This document shows positions 25,255-34,482 of a stretch of DNA of 64,000 bases, piece by piece. The DNA comes from an uncultured Sphingomonadaceae bacterium (GTDB lineage: Bacteria; Pseudomonadota; Alphaproteobacteria; Sphingomonadales; Sphingomonadaceae), in NCBI GenBank assembly GCA_947501695.1, contig CANMWO010000003.1:335001-399000 (forward strand). Direction: 5' to 3'. Below the pieces are notes generated by a model. The model worked only from the letters and a program-made list of their open reading frames with translations. It did no database searches and was not told where the DNA came from. Numbering within the stretch: position 1 is the stretch's first letter; the number at the start of each line of letters is the position of its first letter. Both the position numbers and the translations under genes were made by a program.

Positions 25255-26250
25255 ATGCGTACGGTTTCGGGCATTCAGCCCACAGGTAATCTCCATCTCG
25301 GCAATTATCTGGGCGCGATCAAAAACTGGGTAAAGCTGCAGAAAGAATCGGAATGCCTGTTCTTCCTCGCCGACCTGCACGCCATAACCGTCCATAATGA
25401 TCCCGCGGAACTATCTGCCAATTGTCGGAACATGGTTGCCGCTCTCGTTGCTGCTGGGGTTGACACCCAAAAATCGATCTTATTCAATCAGGCGCGGGTA
25501 CCCCAACATGCCGAGCTGGCATGGTTGCTAATCTGCAACACACCGATGGGCTGGCTCGACCGCATGACCCAGTTCAAGGAAAAATCCGGCAAGCACAAAC
25601 AGCGCTCGTCGTTGGGGCTATATGGTTATCCCGTGCTGCAAGCCGCTGATGTTTTAATCTATCAAGCCACCCATGTGCCGGTGGGAGAGGATCAGAAACA
25701 GCATCTAGAACTGGCCCGCGATATTGCGACCAAGTTTAACAGCGACACTGCGCAGGATGTTTTTACCTTGCCGGACCCGTATATCGGCGAAACCGCTGCG
25801 CGGATCATGTCGTTGCGCGATGGCAACGCGAAAATGAGCAAATCGGACCCGTCGGACCTCAGCCGGATCAACATGACCGATGATGATGACACGATTGCCA
25901 AGAAGATCAAAAAGGCCCGTACCGATGCAGAACCATTGCCGGCACAATGGGACGAACTGGAAGGCCGCAACGAAGCCAAAAACCTGATCGGCATTTATGC
26001 TGCTCTGAATGACAGTGACCCGAAAGCCATCCTGAGCGAATATACCGGAAAAGGCTTTGGTGACTTCAAGCCGGACCTCGCCGATCTTGCTGTTGCCAAG
26101 CTAGCACCCATTCGCGACCGCTATGAAGAGCTGCGCCAGGACGAAAGCGCGATTGATGCAATATTACGCGATGGCGCCGATCGCGCACGCGCCTTGGCAC
26201 AGCCGACCGTGGACAAGGCATACGCAGCCTTGGGGTTGCTGCGGGATTAG
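25255..26250 (+). CDS. trpS: Tryptophanyl-tRNA synthetase
   Basis: 331 residues, class I synthetase charging tRNA-Trp. Signatures: SGIQPTGNLHLGNYLGAIKN (HIGH region read as HLGN), CNTPMGWLDRMTQFKEKS and the second motif AKMSKSDPSD. Length is standard for the bacterial enzyme. Immediately downstream of murJ, and convergent with the Lrp-type gene; a GC-rich hairpin (26279-26298) spans the end of the latter. Confidence 0.96.
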   Translation: MRTVSGIQPTGNLHLGNYLGAIKNWVKLQKESECLFFLADLHAITVHNDPAELSANCRNMVAALVAAGVDTQKSILFNQARVPQHAELAWLLICNTPMGWLDRMTQFKEKSGKHKQRSSLGLYGYPVLQAADVLIYQATHVPVGEDQKQHLELARDIATKFNSDTAQDVFTLPDPYIGETAARIMSLRDGNAKMSKSDPSDLSRINMTDDDDTIAKKIKKARTDAEPLPAQWDELEGRNEAKNLIGIYAALNDSDPKAILSEYTGKGFGDFKPDLADLAVAKLAPIRDRYEELRQDESAIDAILRDGADRARALAQPTVDKAYAALGLLRD

Positions 26251-26288
26251 AACTGCTCTCGCTGCTCCAAGAAAGCCGCCCGCTTTTC

Positions 26289-26744
26289 TTAGAGCGGGAT
26301 GGCCGTATCAAATTTCTTGCACGACCACACGACATGGCTGTCATAACGACGGATGTCGGGATTGCTCATAAAGGCTTGCTTGCTCCAATCCTCATACCAT
26401 TCAAGATTGGGACCGTGAACCATCAGGCAATAATCGGTTGAGCCGGAAATATGATAACCTTGCAATATCTCCGGCGTCGTGCGGATCTGCTCGTCGAAAG
26501 CATCATAAGATGCTATGCTTTCCTTGTTGAACGCAACCATGACAATGAGCCGCACACCGATGCCTTCGGAACGCAGCAATGCGACATCTTTTTCAATGAA
26601 ACCACTCTTGCGCAGCAATTTTAGACGCCGTCTGACGGCTGAAGCCGAAAGACCTACTAATTCGCCAATATCCGCATGGGTACGTTGATTATCGCGTTGC
26701 ACGATCCGTAGAATCTGGCGATCAAAGTCATCAATTTCTATCAT
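26289..26744 (-). CDS. Lrp/AsnC family transcriptional regulator
   Basis: 151 residues: a winged helix-turn-helix (about 1-60, MIEIDDFDRQILRIVQRDNQ, with LVGLSASAVRRRLKLLRKSG as the recognition part) and a C-terminal RAM/AsnC ligand-binding domain (about 65-145, with GYHISGSTDYCLMV). Members sense amino acids. It is divergent from the S9 peptidase gene with 175 bases between, so control of peptidase expression by an amino-acid signal is a reasonable inference. No exact operator could be identified. Confidence 0.93.
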   Translation of the reverse strand: MIEIDDFDRQILRIVQRDNQRTHADIGELVGLSASAVRRRLKLLRKSGFIEKDVALLRSEGIGVRLIVMVAFNKESIASYDAFDEQIRTTPEILQGYHISGSTDYCLMVHGPNLEWYEDWSKQAFMSNPDIRRYDSHVVWSCKKFDTAIPL

Positions 26745-26919
26745 GCGGGCGGTGCGTTATTCGCTATCATAAGATCTTTATATGCATAAAACCGCAGTTT
26801 GAGTAGCGATAAAAAGCGAGAAACATCAATAAATCGTTGCTAAATCACTGCCCGATCAAGTTCCCCGTCATCCCAATTTCTTTTTGGATACCCCCCGTTT
26901 CTTTCAGAAAGCCTATATA

Positions 26920-29034
26920 ATGACCCGTCTCATAGCTTCATTTTGCGCCATCCTCTCAATAGGCACAGCAACCATATCCGCCCAGGCTGCTGAAAAGACT
27001 GTTTCATCGGCTACCACCGAAAACCGATGCAGCGATGGCGTGCTGGAATGTATTGTATCCATAGAAACCCCTGGAACGCCGATCATATCGCCAGACGGCG
27101 GGGCCGTTGCCTTCACCATCCGCACGGCGGACTGGGAGAAAAATCGCCATGATCGGGAAATCCATCTCACAGAAAACGGGAAAACAATCCAGCTGACCAA
27201 CAATCCCAATGGATCGTCCGGTGACATCGCCTGGTCCCCCGATGGAAAGCGAATTTCCTATCAAGCCAATACCGATATCGGCACCCAGATTTTCATCATG
27301 GACCGGGATGGGAGCAATGTCCGCCAGATCACGGCTCTGGCAGGAGGAATCAATTCCTATATCTGGTCTCCCAATGGCCGTTTCATGGCGTTGAAACTGA
27401 GCGAGCGGCCGGCAAAATCCAAAGCACAGGTCGAAAAAGCCTATGGCAGTTTCGCATTTGCCGATGATTATTCCAGCCGCGATCATCTGTGGTTGCTCGA
27501 CCTGACAAAGGCCCAAAGTGCGAATGCACCAATTACCAAGCGCTCCGAACATACGGACACAGAGGCACCATTACGGCGGCTGACAGGAGGCACAGCCTTC
27601 ACCATTGGCAGCTTCTTTGGTGGAAGCTTTACGTTCACGCCAGATAGCAAAGAAATCCTGTTTGATCATGCCAAAAGCGGATCGCCATATGATCTGGGCA
27701 CGCAAGATATATCCGCCGTCAATATCGCGACCGGCAAGCAGCGTCCGATAGTCCGCCGTCCCGGTATGGATCTCGACCCCAAAGTCTCACCCGATGGCAA
27801 GACCGTGGCCTTTCATATGGGCGAGCCGCCCTATTACTATACCCGACAATATTGGATGGGCCTGACGCCGATTGAGGGCGGAAAGATCGAACAGATCAGT
27901 GATAGGACCGATAAATATAATGATGCCAATGTTATTGGCTGGCAAGGTAACTCGATATTTTTCATGTCGCACTATCGGGTTGAAAGCCATCTTTACCACA
28001 TGGACTTGGATACGCGAGTTGTCACCAATTTGACCGCTGGTCGCGGCCGGGTAGAGGGATATTCCTTCGCCGCTGACGGCAAAACTGTTGCTTTTGGCGC
28101 GGTGGATGGAGAGCGTGCGAAGGAGATTTACACTCGTAAAGTCACGGCGACCGGATATGCAGATGAGAAGCGTCTTACTCAGTTCAGCCAGGCGATTGCT
28201 GACTGGCCGAAAACTGAAGTACGCCTGGTTCAGTGGACCACGCCGGACGGACTGGATTTGGAAGGCGTCCTGACCCTGCCAGCGCCGGAAAACCGGCTGG
28301 ATGGACCTATGCCGGTGCTGGTTATCTCCCATGGCGGTCCATCAGTCGCCGCACGCCCACGGCGCATGCCAGATGAAGTCTATCCGACCGAATATTGGCT
28401 GCGCAAAGGGGCCGCAATTTTTGAACCCAATTACCGGGGGTCGGGAAGCTACACCGACGAACTGATGGCAGCCAACGTTCGCTCCTTGGGCATCGGCTAT
28501 ACGATTGATATCGAATCCGGGATCGATCACCTGATTAAAATCGGGATTGCTGATCCCGAAAAACTTGGCGCCATGGGCTGGAGCGCTGGCGGATCAGTGA
28601 CTGCGGGCCTCGCCGTGCGAACGACGCGCTTCAAGGCGTTTTCCGTGGGTGCAGGGATAACCAGCTACGCTACCTATTATGGGCTAAGTGATCAGCCCAC
28701 CAGCCCGCTTGCCTATCTGAAAGCAACACCATCGGATGATCCGGAAATTTACAAGGCAACAGGAGCCATGGGCTCGATCAAAAATGCGGTCACACCAACC
28801 CTGATCCAACATGGCCGCAATGATAACCGTGTGCCCTTCGCCAATGGGATGGAATTTTTCCGCGGACTTAAGGACGTTGGCGTCGAAACCGAGCTGGTGA
28901 TCTACGAAAATACCGGTCACGTCATTTCACGGCCGAAAGAGTGGATGGCAGCGATGGAGCATAATATCCGCTGGTTCGACGCGCATCTCTTTGGTGACAG
29001 AGACGAAGCGAAACTCGATCTAAGCACCCCCTGA
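26920..29034 (+). CDS. Exported S9 family prolyl-oligopeptidase-like peptidase
   Basis: 704 residues from ATG 26920, chosen because MTRLIASFCAILSIGTATIS is a signal peptide. The N-terminal half is a TolB/WD40-like beta-propeller (repeats such as IAWSPDGKRISYQAN, YIWSPNGRFMAL, KVSPDGKTVAFHMG). The alpha/beta hydrolase domain follows (about 460-690) with Ser555 in GWSAGGSVTAG, Asp635 in HGRNDNRVPF and His667 in NTGHVI as catalytic triad. Expected to cleave peptides in the periplasm. Divergent from an Lrp/AsnC gene. Confidence 0.92.
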   Translation: MTRLIASFCAILSIGTATISAQAAEKTVSSATTENRCSDGVLECIVSIETPGTPIISPDGGAVAFTIRTADWEKNRHDREIHLTENGKTIQLTNNPNGSSGDIAWSPDGKRISYQANTDIGTQIFIMDRDGSNVRQITALAGGINSYIWSPNGRFMALKLSERPAKSKAQVEKAYGSFAFADDYSSRDHLWLLDLTKAQSANAPITKRSEHTDTEAPLRRLTGGTAFTIGSFFGGSFTFTPDSKEILFDHAKSGSPYDLGTQDISAVNIATGKQRPIVRRPGMDLDPKVSPDGKTVAFHMGEPPYYYTRQYWMGLTPIEGGKIEQISDRTDKYNDANVIGWQGNSIFFMSHYRVESHLYHMDLDTRVVTNLTAGRGRVEGYSFAADGKTVAFGAVDGERAKEIYTRKVTATGYADEKRLTQFSQAIADWPKTEVRLVQWTTPDGLDLEGVLTLPAPENRLDGPMPVLVISHGGPSVAARPRRMPDEVYPTEYWLRKGAAIFEPNYRGSGSYTDELMAANVRSLGIGYTIDIESGIDHLIKIGIADPEKLGAMGWSAGGSVTAGLAVRTTRFKAFSVGAGITSYATYYGLSDQPTSPLAYLKATPSDDPEIYKATGAMGSIKNAVTPTLIQHGRNDNRVPFANGMEFFRGLKDVGVETELVIYENTGHVISRPKEWMAAMEHNIRWFDAHLFGDRDEAKLDLSTP

Positions 29035-29209
29035 AGACGGCGGAGCAAACATCAGGTTCGGACAATATCGCTTCACTTATCAAATTTCACATCAAGTTCA
29101 CAGGATCACCAATTAGCTAACGCCAAAGCAAAAAAAGCTGTCCTATGCGGTTAAGACTATGCCATTATGATTTTAACAGATTGAAACGATTCTTCGAGGA
29201 GAAAAAGTG

Positions 29210-30052
29210 ATGGCCACCGCAGTGAAAGACACCGGTAGCGCAATGCAGGTCGATGCCGGGTTTAACATCCCTGATCCGACAACCATCGACAGGCTGGAAG
29301 GCAAAGTCTCTGACGCGGAATGGAAATTGCGCTGTGATCTCGCGGCGACCTACCGGTTGTGTGCGATGCATGCGTGGACCGATCTGGTCTTCACTCATAT
29401 CTCCGCGCGCTTGCCCGATGAAGATGGCGAAGAACGCTTTTTGATCAATCCCTATGGCGTGATGTTTGACGAGATGACGGCGAGTGCGCTGGTCAAAATC
29501 GACCTTGAAGGCAATATCAAACAGGATACGCCTTATTTCATCAATCCCGCCGGCTTCACCATCCACAGCGCGGTTCATAGCGCGCGCGAAGATGCCGGAT
29601 GCGTGATCCATGTTCATACACCTTATGGCATTGCGGTCTCGGTTCAGAAAGAAGGCCTGCGCCGCTACACGCAATTTTCCATGCAGGTGCATGATGATCT
29701 CGCCTATCACGACTATGAAGGCATTGCGCTGGATCTTGAGGAACGCGATCGGTTGATCGGCGACGTTGGCGAAAAGAATCTGCTGATCCTGCGCAATCAT
29801 GGCACGCTGACCATCGGTAAAAATTGCGCGCTCGCGTTCCTGCGGATGTATTTCTTAGAAAATGCGTGCAAAACGCAGATCCTTGCACAAGCCGTTGGCG
29901 GTGCAGAGCATTTGCACGAAGAGCCGGAGGAAATGGGTAACCGCGTGCATCAACAAACTGCGCCTGCCTTCATGCCCGGACTGGGTGATAATCTGGTCTG
30001 GCCTGGCTTGATGCGCAAATTGAACCGTACAAATCCCGGCTTTGATCATTAG
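29210..30052 (+). CDS. Class II aldolase/adducin family protein
   Basis: 280 residues from ATG 29210 (GTG 29207 also possible; CGAGGAG lies upstream). The fold is marked by FTHISARLP, INPYGVMFDEMTAS, and the metal-binding HSAVHSAREDAGCVIHVHTP (paired His) plus NHGTLTIGKN. Fuculose-phosphate aldolase relatives need zinc, but many members of this subgroup lack a known substrate and are often annotated only by family. Stand-alone, 78 bases before murA. Confidence 0.88.
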   Translation: MATAVKDTGSAMQVDAGFNIPDPTTIDRLEGKVSDAEWKLRCDLAATYRLCAMHAWTDLVFTHISARLPDEDGEERFLINPYGVMFDEMTASALVKIDLEGNIKQDTPYFINPAGFTIHSAVHSAREDAGCVIHVHTPYGIAVSVQKEGLRRYTQFSMQVHDDLAYHDYEGIALDLEERDRLIGDVGEKNLLILRNHGTLTIGKNCALAFLRMYFLENACKTQILAQAVGGAEHLHEEPEEMGNRVHQQTAPAFMPGLGDNLVWPGLMRKLNRTNPGFDH

Positions 30053-30130
30053 TCGTTCGGCTTTTGTAACTTTACCGCTATGAAACAAGCTGCGGCTTGC
30101 ACAGCGGAGCATTTTCGCTAAACCATCGCG

Positions 30131-31414
30131 ATGGATATTATCTCAATTCGCGGCGGCAAAAAGCTGTCTGGCATCATTCCGATTTCTGGCGCAAAAAATA
30201 GCGCTTTGACGCTATTACCTTGCGCACTGCTTACCGAAGAGCCGGTGACGTTACGCAACCTGCCGCGTTTGGCCGATGTCGACAGCTTTGGCCATTTGCT
30301 CAACCAACTTGGCGTATCGACAACCATTGAAGGCGCGCGACCCGAAGATTTTGGACGGGTAATGACGTTGAAAGCGGGGAAAATCACTTCTACCGAAGCG
30401 CCCTATGACATTGTTCGCAAGATGCGGGCATCGATCTTGGTGCTTGGCCCATTGCTGGCGCGTGCCGGTGAATGCCGTGTGTCGCTGCCTGGTGGCTGCG
30501 CAATTGGTAACCGGCCGATTGATCTGCATCTGAAAGCGATTGAGGCGCTTGGCGCAATCATTGAAACCACTAGTGGCTATGTGACAGCGCGTCAGCCCGA
30601 TGGCGGCCTGCCGGGCGGCGAATTTACCTTCCCGGTCGTGTCCGTCGGTGCAACCGAAAACGCATTGATGGCAGCAGTGCTGGCCAATGGTGAAAGCCGA
30701 CTCAAAAACGCAGCTCGAGAGCCCGAGATTATTGACCTGTGCAATATGCTTGTTGCCATGGGGGCAGAGATTGAAGGCATCGGGTCATCCGACCTAACAA
30801 TCCAAGGCGTATCCCGCCTGCATGGGTGCACCTATCGCGTCATGGCTGACCGGATTGAAGCGGGCAGCTATGCCTGTGCGGTTGGTATTACCGGTGGAGA
30901 GGTTGATCTGGTCGGTGCCAAAGCCGAAGAAATGGAAGCGACACTGGCCGCCTTGACCGAAGCCGGATTGCACATCGAACCTTACAACAAAGGCATCAAG
31001 GTCGCGGCCAATGGAAAGCTGAAACCCCTGACGCTGGAAACCGCGCCTTATCCCGGCCTCGCCACCGATATGCAGGCGCAGCTTATGGCGATGCTGTGTA
31101 TGGCCGATGGTGCCAGTGTACTTACCGAGACGATTTTTGAAAACCGCTACATGCACGTGCCCGAACTCAACCGGATGGGCGCAGATATTGAAACCAAGGG
31201 CCGCACGGCCGTGGTTCGCGGCGTCACCAAAATGACTGGCGCTCCCGTTATGGCGACCGACCTGCGCGCCTCAATGAGCCTCGTGATTGCGGCCCTCGCA
31301 GCAGAAGGCGAAACCCAGTTGCAGCGCATCTATCATCTGGATCGCGGCTATGAGCGGCTGGAAGAAAAACTGGCTGCCGTGGGCGCGGATATCGAGCGGA
31401 TCAGCGGCGACTAG
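30131..31414 (+). CDS. murA: UDP-N-acetylglucosamine 1-carboxyvinyltransferase
   Basis: 427 residues. MurA adds enolpyruvyl from PEP to UDP-GlcNAc, the first committed step of peptidoglycan synthesis. Opening [20 protein letters not shown] has the substrate-binding Lys-Asn; catalytic Cys123 lies in [17 protein letters not shown], the target of fosfomycin in sensitive forms. The inside-out alpha/beta repeat structure is apparent and ends with [20 protein letters not shown]. Length is standard. Confidence 0.96.
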   Translation: MDIISIRGGKKLSGIIPISGAKNSALTLLPCALLTEEPVTLRNLPRLADVDSFGHLLNQLGVSTTIEGARPEDFGRVMTLKAGKITSTEAPYDIVRKMRASILVLGPLLARAGECRVSLPGGCAIGNRPIDLHLKAIEALGAIIETTSGYVTARQPDGGLPGGEFTFPVVSVGATENALMAAVLANGESRLKNAAREPEIIDLCNMLVAMGAEIEGIGSSDLTIQGVSRLHGCTYRVMADRIEAGSYACAVGITGGEVDLVGAKAEEMEATLAALTEAGLHIEPYNKGIKVAANGKLKPLTLETAPYPGLATDMQAQLMAMLCMADGASVLTETIFENRYMHVPELNRMGADIETKGRTAVVRGVTKMTGAPVMATDLRASMSLVIAALAAEGETQLQRIYHLDRGYERLEEKLAAVGADIERISGD

Positions 31415-31471
31415 GCCACTGTTACCTAGCACTTATGGCAGCTTGCATGTCGGTCGCTTTTACCCTGTAAT

Positions 31472-31491
31472 CTCTCCCATAATAAGGAGAG
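31472..31491 (+). promoter_or_regulatory. Hairpin covering the ribosome-binding site of the P450 operon
   Basis: CTCTCC (31472-31477) pairs perfectly with GGAGAG (31486-31491), which is itself the Shine-Dalgarno element (AAGGAGAGG) of the gene starting at 31501. The 8-base loop is AT-rich. The hairpin would mask the ribosome-binding site of the first gene of the operon until opened. Confidence 0.5.
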
Positions 31492-31500
31492 GATGAGTCC

Positions 31501-31911
31501 ATGTTTTCAGGACCAATAGAAGACCGGTTGGCAATCCGGGAATTACACGACGCTTATTGCGATGCGGTATTGCGCACCGATCCCGATGACTGGGGCGCAT
31601 TATGGACAGAAGATGCCGTCTGGTCGCTCATGGGCACCGAAGTGGTCGGGCGCGAGAATATCGTCAACCTCTGGAATGGAGCGATGAGCCAATTTGACGC
31701 TGTCAGCTTCCTTGGCATACCCGGTAGCCTCGAAGTCACCGGCGACACTGCAACCGGCCGTTACCAAACCCATGAAATCCTGGTTGAAAAGGGCGAGCCG
31801 CGCATTGCCGGCGGACGCTATGACGACGAGTTCGTCAAAATTGACGGCCAATGGCTCTACAAAAAACGCATATTCAATGTTGTCGCTCAACTGGGCGGAA
31901 ACAAGCTTTAA
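31501..31911 (+). CDS. SnoaL-like/NTF2-fold protein
   Basis: 136 residues. SnoaL_4-like features: IEDRLAIRELHDAYCDAVLR, the DWGALWTEDAVWSLMG segment with invariant Trp-Thr-x-Asp, and GGRYDDEFVKIDGQWLYKKR. Such proteins bind small hydrophobic substrates and act as isomerases, dehydratases or hydroxylases in steroid and aromatic pathways, or as accessory subunits. First gene of a four-gene operon with ABM, P450 and SDR genes, so it probably handles the same substrate. Confidence 0.87.
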   Translation: MFSGPIEDRLAIRELHDAYCDAVLRTDPDDWGALWTEDAVWSLMGTEVVGRENIVNLWNGAMSQFDAVSFLGIPGSLEVTGDTATGRYQTHEILVEKGEPRIAGGRYDDEFVKIDGQWLYKKRIFNVVAQLGGNKL

Positions 31912-31924
31912 GGAAATTTGAAAA

Positions 31925-32266
31925 ATGGCTAAAATAGTGATCGCTGCACATATTGATGTGGACCCGGCAACACGCGAAGAATGTCTGAAAAAGGCGCAGC
32001 CTTTTATTGATGGCGCGCTCAGTCAGGAAGGCTGCCTGTGCTATAGCTGGGCTGCCGATATGAATAATCCTGCGCGTATCGAAGTGTTCGAGGAGTGGAC
32101 GGACGAAGAAGCCCTTGGGCAACATTTCAAAGACGTCCATTATTCGAGCATGCTTGCTCATATCGGAAGCTATGGCCTGACCAATGCCGTCAGCGCAAAA
32201 TATCGCGTCGATGCTGAAAGCCCGGTTTATAATGCAGAGGGTGTGCCAACACCCGCCTTTGATTAA
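31925..32266 (+). CDS. Antibiotic-biosynthesis-monooxygenase (ABM) domain protein
   Basis: 113 residues forming one ferredoxin-like ABM domain: KIVIAAHIDVDPATREECLK, GCLCYSWAADMNNPARIEVF, EEWTDEEALGQHFKDVHYSS. ABM proteins include cofactor-free quinone-forming oxygenases and heme-handling enzymes; the typical EEW-x-D-x2-A-x3-H motif is present. A 14-base gap separates it from the upstream gene. Substrate unknown. Confidence 0.9.
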   Translation: MAKIVIAAHIDVDPATREECLKKAQPFIDGALSQEGCLCYSWAADMNNPARIEVFEEWTDEEALGQHFKDVHYSSMLAHIGSYGLTNAVSAKYRVDAESPVYNAEGVPTPAFD

Positions 32267-32287
32267 ACCCCCAATAGGATTGAAAAT

Positions 32288-33535
32288 ATGAACGAAGCGG
32301 TCTCAAAATCCCTGTTCCAGCCCGACATCTTGGTGGATCCATTCGACTTTTATGAAGAAAAGCGGGCCAAAACCCCTGTCTTTCTTGATGAAGCCAGCGG
32401 TGCTTATATCGTGTTGGACTATGGACTGATATCCGAAGCCGTTGGCCGGCTCGATGATTTCTCCAACAATTTTACCGCCCTGCTTTCTGGCGGTAAATCC
32501 GACGAAGAATTGGCTAATGACGTCGAATTGCAGGCGATACAGGCGGAAGGGTGGCCACAGGTCAACACTTTGCTGACCGCTGATCAGCCCGTGCACACCC
32601 GCTTTCGCAAGCTCGTTAATCTCGCTTTCTCGATGCCTAAAGTGAACAAGCTGGAAGATAGCATAAGAGAAATGTCCACCGAGCTGATCGATGGCTTTAT
32701 CGACAATGGCGAATGCGAATTCATGGAAGAATATGCCATTCCGATGCCGGTCAAGACCATCGCCGGTCAATTGGGGCTGGACCATGCCGATGCCAGCACG
32801 ATTAAACGCTGGACCAACGCATTCGTTGACCGGCTATCTGGCATGATGACCCGCGAACGGCAATTGGAAACCGAACGTGAAGTGGTGGAATATCAACACG
32901 CGCTTAAGGCCAATATGGATGATCGTCGCCAAGAAGCGAAGGACGACATCCTCTCGGATTTGGTCAACGCGCAAGTAGACGGCGAACGTCCTTTGGATGA
33001 CGCAGAATCGCTATCTATCGTTCAACAGCTGATGGTTGCGGGCAATGAGACAACTACCGCCGCTTTGGGTGAAGGTCTCCGGCTATTCGCTAGCAACCCT
33101 GATCAGTATAAAAAAATTCAAGATGATCCTTCGTTGATTCCTAATGCCGTCGAAGAAGTCCTCCGCATGTCGAGCGGCTCTTCGGGTATCTGGCGCGTAA
33201 TGCACCGGGACGCGGAACTGGGTGGCGTGATGCTGCCTAAGGGCGCGATGGTAATGATGCGCTATCATGCTGCCAATCGCGATCCCAAGCAGTTTGAGAA
33301 CCCCAATGAATTTCAGGTAGACCGTAAAAATGCGCGTACCCACTTGGCCTTTGGTAAGGGTATTCACATGTGCGTTGGCAATATGCTGTCGCGCAAGGAA
33401 ATGACAGTTTCCTTCCAGGAATTTGCCAAACGGATCGACAATATCCGGATCAAGGAAGATGCTGAATTAACCTATCCGCCTAACATGATGCTGCGCGGCC
33501 TAGCGAACCTGCCGCTCACTTTTGACAAACGCTGA
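32288..33535 (+). CDS. Cytochrome P450
   Basis: 415 residues, soluble bacterial class I type. I-helix oxygen-activation motif VAGNETTTAAL (acid-alcohol pair replaced by E-T), the ExxR of EEVLRM, and the heme-binding loop FGKGIHMCVGNML with ligand Cys362. No membrane anchor. It needs a ferredoxin and reductase, neither of which is in the neighbourhood. Hydroxylation of a terpenoid, steroid or aromatic is likely, with the adjacent SDR oxidising the new alcohol. Confidence 0.95.
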   Translation: MNEAVSKSLFQPDILVDPFDFYEEKRAKTPVFLDEASGAYIVLDYGLISEAVGRLDDFSNNFTALLSGGKSDEELANDVELQAIQAEGWPQVNTLLTADQPVHTRFRKLVNLAFSMPKVNKLEDSIREMSTELIDGFIDNGECEFMEEYAIPMPVKTIAGQLGLDHADASTIKRWTNAFVDRLSGMMTRERQLETEREVVEYQHALKANMDDRRQEAKDDILSDLVNAQVDGERPLDDAESLSIVQQLMVAGNETTTAALGEGLRLFASNPDQYKKIQDDPSLIPNAVEEVLRMSSGSSGIWRVMHRDAELGGVMLPKGAMVMMRYHAANRDPKQFENPNEFQVDRKNARTHLAFGKGIHMCVGNMLSRKEMTVSFQEFAKRIDNIRIKEDAELTYPPNMMLRGLANLPLTFDKR

Positions 33536-33558
33536 TAACAGGCAAAGGGGCTGATACT

Positions 33559-34329
33559 ATGGGTATGATGGACGGAAAAGTTGCGCTTATTTCCGGCGGC
33601 GCGGAAGGCATTGGCGGAACCGCAGGCAAGCGTTTTGTCGAAGAAGGAGGATCCGTCATGCTCGGCGATATCCAGCTGGAAAAAGCACAAGCCCACGCAG
33701 CCTCATTGGGTGAGCGTGCCAGCGCGATCCAATTGGATGTACGTGATCTGGATCAATGGCATGCGGCGGTAAAAGCCACGCAGGACAAGTTTGGTAAGAT
33801 CACGACCTTGTTCAATATTGCCGGAATTTCAGAACCCGGCGCGGTGGATGAAGTGGATCTGGACAGTTGGAGCAGAACCATCGACATTAATCTAAACGGC
33901 ACATTTTACGGATGTCGAGCAGCCTTACCCGCCATAGTGGAAAGCGATGAAGACGGATCAATAGTCAATGTCGGCTCCATGCTGGCCATGCGCCCGGGGT
34001 CAGCCATGGCCGCTTATTCTGCGAGCAAAGGCGCAGTCACGGCCTTGAGCAAATCATTGGCACTGCATTGCGCGGCACAGGGGAATAAAGTGCGAGTGAA
34101 CACGGTTCATCCCGGCGCCATTGATACGCCCATGTACCAACGGTATCTGGCCGCTTTCCCCGGCACCCATGAGGAAGCGGTAGTGGCGTTTAATTCCAAC
34201 CATCCGATCAACCGTGTGGGTAAGGCGGAGGAAGTCGCCAATGCCATGATCTGGCTGTCGAGCGAAGGGGCCAGCTTCACCACCGCGAACGATGTTACTA
34301 TCGATGGTGGCGGCAGTTACCGCGAGTAA
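33559..34329 (+). CDS. Short-chain dehydrogenase/reductase
   Basis: 256 residues, classical SDR. Cofactor-binding turn ALISGGAEGIGG (about 9-20), NIAG-like FNIAGISEPG, and the catalytic YSASKG with Tyr153 and Lys157; the C-terminal DVTIDGGGSYRE is typical of NAD-linked members. An acidic residue after the second strand (GDIQLEKA) favours NAD over NADP. Ends the SnoaL-ABM-P450-SDR operon and probably oxidises the P450 product. Confidence 0.94.
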   Translation: MGMMDGKVALISGGAEGIGGTAGKRFVEEGGSVMLGDIQLEKAQAHAASLGERASAIQLDVRDLDQWHAAVKATQDKFGKITTLFNIAGISEPGAVDEVDLDSWSRTIDINLNGTFYGCRAALPAIVESDEDGSIVNVGSMLAMRPGSAMAAYSASKGAVTALSKSLALHCAAQGNKVRVNTVHPGAIDTPMYQRYLAAFPGTHEEAVVAFNSNHPINRVGKAEEVANAMIWLSSEGASFTTANDVTIDGGGSYRE

Positions 34330-34353
34330 TATTTACAGCTGAGTATCAAGTCC

Positions 34354-34378
34354 GTTCGTCCTGAGCCTGTCGAAGGAC
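34354..34378. repeat. Dispersed palindromic intergenic repeat
   Basis: GTTCGTCCTGAGCCTGTCGA followed by AGGAC is a copy of the GTCCTTCGACAGGCTCAGGAC-type element common in sphingomonad and other proteobacterial intergenic regions; GTCCT and AGGAC form the arms. One copy only is found in this window. Confidence 0.75.
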
Positions 34379-34401
34379 ATTTCTGGTCATATCACACAAC
34401 G

Positions 34402-34428
34402 AAAAAGGGGCTGCCGAAGCCACCCCTT
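34402..34428 (-). terminator. Rho-independent terminator of the gene at 34483
   Basis: On the minus strand AAGGGG...CCCCTT forms the stem around TGGC-TTCG-GCAG (a UUCG-type tetraloop with one mismatch and one wobble), followed by a run of T. It lies 55 bases downstream of the lipoprotein gene stop. Confidence 0.7.
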
Positions 34429-34482
34429 CTTCAGCCAGATGTGTGAAATGCGAAAATCCGGCGTCGGTAATTTCTGTGTTTG

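Noticed and set aside
26279-26298. CCCGCT/AGCGGG hairpin between trpS and the Lrp gene
   Set aside because: A 6-bp stem without T tract on either strand and overlapping the Lrp stop; not convincing as terminator.
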